DNA of 64,000 bases from Bradyrhizobium huanghuaihaiense (GTDB taxonomy: Bacteria; Pseudomonadota; Alphaproteobacteria; Rhizobiales; Xanthobacteraceae), in assembly GCF_007830635.1 (NCBI RefSeq), contig NZ_VLLA01000019.1, forward strand, positions 46,097 through 110,096, written 5' to 3'. The translations under genes and the position numbers were made by a program. The notes below the pieces were generated by a model, which made no database searches, was not told the DNA's origin, and saw only the letters and a list, made by a program, of their open reading frames with translations. Below are positions 62,189 through 64,000 of this stretch, one piece after another. Each line of letters starts with the position of its first letter. Position 1 is the stretch's first letter.

Positions 62189-64000
62189 TCAGACGTTGAT
62201 GACGCCGTCGTGGTTTCCGTCGATCTTGACGGAGAAGCTGCTGGACGCCGTGTCCCCGTCGGCATCGGCGATCTGAACGGTGAAGTCGAGCTTCTCATCG
62301 GGCGCCGGCTGCGACTGGATCAGGCTGAACCCGCCGATATCGAAGGTGTTGTTGTCGTTGCCGACAACGGTGTCATGAGCGCTGATGTTTTCGATCAGGA
62401 CCCGGTCGTGGGTCGTCGCGCCCGTCGACCACGACACCTTGTCGCCGGTGCTCAGCCCGGTGATGATCAAGTTGCCGTCGGTGTCGATCGTGGCGACGGG
62501 AGTAAATGACGTGTTGCCCGTCTTGACGACGAAGTCGGTGACCGAAGCCGACGTGATATTGACGTGCTGGTCGTTGGTGAGCCCGTCGACGAAATTCACC
62601 CCCGATTCCTTGGCGGTGTTGAAGGCCGTAATCTTGACGGTGACGGGACCGACGCCCGGGTTGGTCTGGTTGACGGTGAAGGACGCGCCGGTCGCATTGA
62701 AGACGTTCTGGAAGTCGATGTTGGCTTCGACGTCCGCCTCGTTCTGGTCCAGATTGGGCACGAGGAAGTTCGTATTCGTGCCCGTCACGTAGGTGATGTA
62801 CGCGCCCTCAGTGGGGTAATTGGCGTTGTCATTGAGCGCGTTGCCGTTGACACCGAACGACGTGGTGCTGCCGGCCTGGCTGATATTGAGTACGTCCTTG
62901 GTCGTGATGCTTCCACCCTGGGACTGGTTCAGCGGATTTTCCCCGATCACCACGATCTGGGTCGAGGTCGGATCGCCGAAGGTCATGAAGAGGTTGCTGC
63001 CGGAGGGCGCGCCGGCAAAGCTGAAGCTGATCTCCGCAGGCGGCGGATTCTGCAGGACGTCGAAGGTGTAACTGCCGCCGGACAGGGTCAGCTTGAAGAA
63101 ATCGATGTCGCCTGCAGTGTGTGTGCCGCTGTTATCAACGTCCTTGTAGTAGGTAGCGACAGTATCGCTGTTCGAGAGCTCCCGCAGCAGCGTCATCTGC
63201 GAGACCGTGCCATCGAGTATCGTCAGGCTCGCCGGCGAGCTCGTGATGCTGTAGGTCGCCGGATCATCCGCTCCGACCACTCCGTTGAGCGTCTTGGTTA
63301 CGGTAGAGAGAGCAGAGAAGTCCACCTGCCCATCGGCGATGGGCCCGATGGTTGGCGCATCATCCTGGAACTGCACGGCATCGCCGATGCCGGTCGAGCT
63401 CGTCGCGGTGTCGCCGTCGCCGTCGGTTACCGTCACCACCGCCAGCAGCGCAGCGTCGGTGATGTTGATCGACTCATCAGCGTTGGCCGAGTTCGGATGC
63501 TTCAGCGAGGCGTATTGCGCCACGCTGACGACGCCGGTCGAGCTGTTGATCGCCACCGCGAAGGCCGCCGCCCCGGAGGAATTGCCGATGCGGCCGACCA
63601 CCAGGTCGCCTTCCTTGAACAGGAAGATGCTGGTGCCCGCCGTCGTGTCGAGGCCGGAGTCCACCCCTGCGGAGGACACCGCCAGCGAGAACACGATCGT
63701 TCCGCCCTCCTGGTCCGCGCCGAGCGAGCTTCCGGTCGAGCTCACGACAGGGGTCGCGTCCTGCGCGAAGCCGGCCGTCAGATCGGTGCTGACATTGCTG
63801 ACGCCGGTGAACAACGCCGCCACTGCGGCAGCGTCGGTATCGTCGGCATCCGCCTGGAGACCCGCGGTCTCGTCGTGCGCCACCGCCGCGGCGCCTTGCA
63901 CGATTCCCGCCGTCGGGCCGTCGTCCTGGAACTGCACGGCATCGCCGATGCCGGTCGGGCTCGTCGCCGTGTCGCCGTCGCCGTCGGTGACCGTCACCAC
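62189..64000 (-). CDS. Large repeat adhesin, C-terminal part (5' end beyond the window)
   Basis: The 603 residues seen are the C-terminus of a larger surface or secreted protein; the start lies past the right edge. Two repeat units of 187 residues are present in part, each containing VTVTDGDGDTATS, GIGDAVQFQDD, then LFKEGDLVVGRIG and NADESINITDAALLAV. These match the VCBS-like repeats (T1SS-143/DUF5801 type) of type I secreted adhesins, with Asp-rich loops that should bind calcium. The last 400 residues are non-repeated and end DGNHDGVINV. The adjacent exporter genes support secretion by that route. Confidence 0.88.
   Translation of the reverse strand: MVTVTDGDGDTATSPTGIGDAVQFQDDGPTAGIVQGAAAVAHDETAGLQADADDTDAAAVAALFTGVSNVSTDLTAGFAQDATPVVSSTGSSLGADQEGGTIVFSLAVSSAGVDSGLDTTAGTSIFLFKEGDLVVGRIGNSSGAAAFAVAINSSTGVVSVAQYASLKHPNSANADESINITDAALLAVVTVTDGDGDTATSSTGIGDAVQFQDDAPTIGPIADGQVDFSALSTVTKTLNGVVGADDPATYSITSSPASLTILDGTVSQMTLLRELSNSDTVATYYKDVDNSGTHTAGDIDFFKLTLSGGSYTFDVLQNPPPAEISFSFAGAPSGSNLFMTFGDPTSTQIVVIGENPLNQSQGGSITTKDVLNISQAGSTTSFGVNGNALNDNANYPTEGAYITYVTGTNTNFLVPNLDQNEADVEANIDFQNVFNATGASFTVNQTNPGVGPVTVKITAFNTAKESGVNFVDGLTNDQHVNITSASVTDFVVKTGNTSFTPVATIDTDGNLIITGLSTGDKVSWSTGATTHDRVLIENISAHDTVVGNDNNTFDIGGFSLIQSQPAPDEKLDFTVQIADADGDTASSSFSVKIDGNHDGVINV
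63363..64000 (-). repeat. 561-bp tandem coding repeat in the adhesin gene
   Basis: The segment starting TCCTGGAACTGCACGGC at 63363 recurs with few changes at 63924, giving a 561-bp (187-codon) period. The second copy is cut by the window edge. Near identity over the matching ends suggests recent duplication or gene conversion within the adhesin gene. Confidence 0.75.

Noticed and set aside
60522..62276. 584-codon plus-strand open frame opposite the second ABC exporter
   Set aside because: It mirrors a strong minus-strand gene in high-GC DNA, has Arg/His/Gly-rich composition and no recognisable domain.

Overview
The window looks like chromosome from a high-GC alphaproteobacterium, most likely Bradyrhizobium or a close relative. 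This is inferred from base composition, gene density, the metabolic repertoire and the style of the small proteins, not from a marker gene. No rRNA, tRNA, CRISPR array or intact insertion sequence was recognised.

Layout. (1) 191-8481, minus strand: an eleven-gene operon read from a ketopantoate-reductase-like gene to aroQ. It carries a VOC protein, a MaoC hydratase, a CaiB/BaiF CoA-transferase, two adjacent AroE-type dehydrogenases, a four-gene polar amino-acid-type ABC importer and a type II dehydroquinase. A LysR gene is divergent at 8586. It looks like a quinate/shikimate or related hydroaromatic acid uptake and catabolism locus. (2) 9873-16083: two glycine-rich repeat proteins of unknown family, a type I secretion ABC ATPase and membrane-fusion protein, and a convergent LuxR-type regulator with a degenerate receiver. 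(3) 16296-20992: a small membrane-anchored protein, then a three-subunit GMC flavin dehydrogenase complex (Tat-type small subunit, flavoprotein with a Cys cluster, tri-haem cytochrome c).

(4) 21196-42326: an accessory island that reads as lower in GC and holds a nonribosomal peptide pathway. One minus-strand transcript runs MbtH, NRPS (half C-A-T-C-A-T-TE), MFS exporter, a small unknown protein, SbnA-like and SbnB-like enzymes (which make L-2,3-diaminopropionate in known systems) and a 2-hydroxyacid dehydrogenase. A divergent gene encodes an ATCase-fold carbamoyltransferase that keeps the carbamoyl-phosphate site but has lost the aspartate-binding residues. A second minus-strand, tightly coupled operon encodes a methyltransferase, an acyl-AMP ligase fused to an alpha/beta hydrolase, an ATP-grasp ligase, a PaaK-like adenylating enzyme and a DHA2-type exporter. 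A LysR gene lies upstream of it. I infer a small exported peptide containing diaminopropionate and/or its beta-ureido derivative. This is the best candidate in the window for an undescribed system.

(5) 42974-49886: a seven-gene minus-strand operon (SoxC-like molybdenum protein, cytochrome c, MFS, a selenoprotein-B-like reductase subunit, a TPR38-like protein, zinc alcohol dehydrogenase, ChrR-type cupin) divergent from an AraC regulator. (6) 50883-56316: an aspartate kinase, then amino-sugar/MurNAc recycling genes (nagA; kinase, murQ, SIS deaminase). (7) 56375-58822: an exported sulfatase. (8) 59059-64000: a second type I secretion locus with a large repeat adhesin that runs off the right edge. 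In both type I loci a GC-rich hairpin separates the presumed substrate from the exporter gene.
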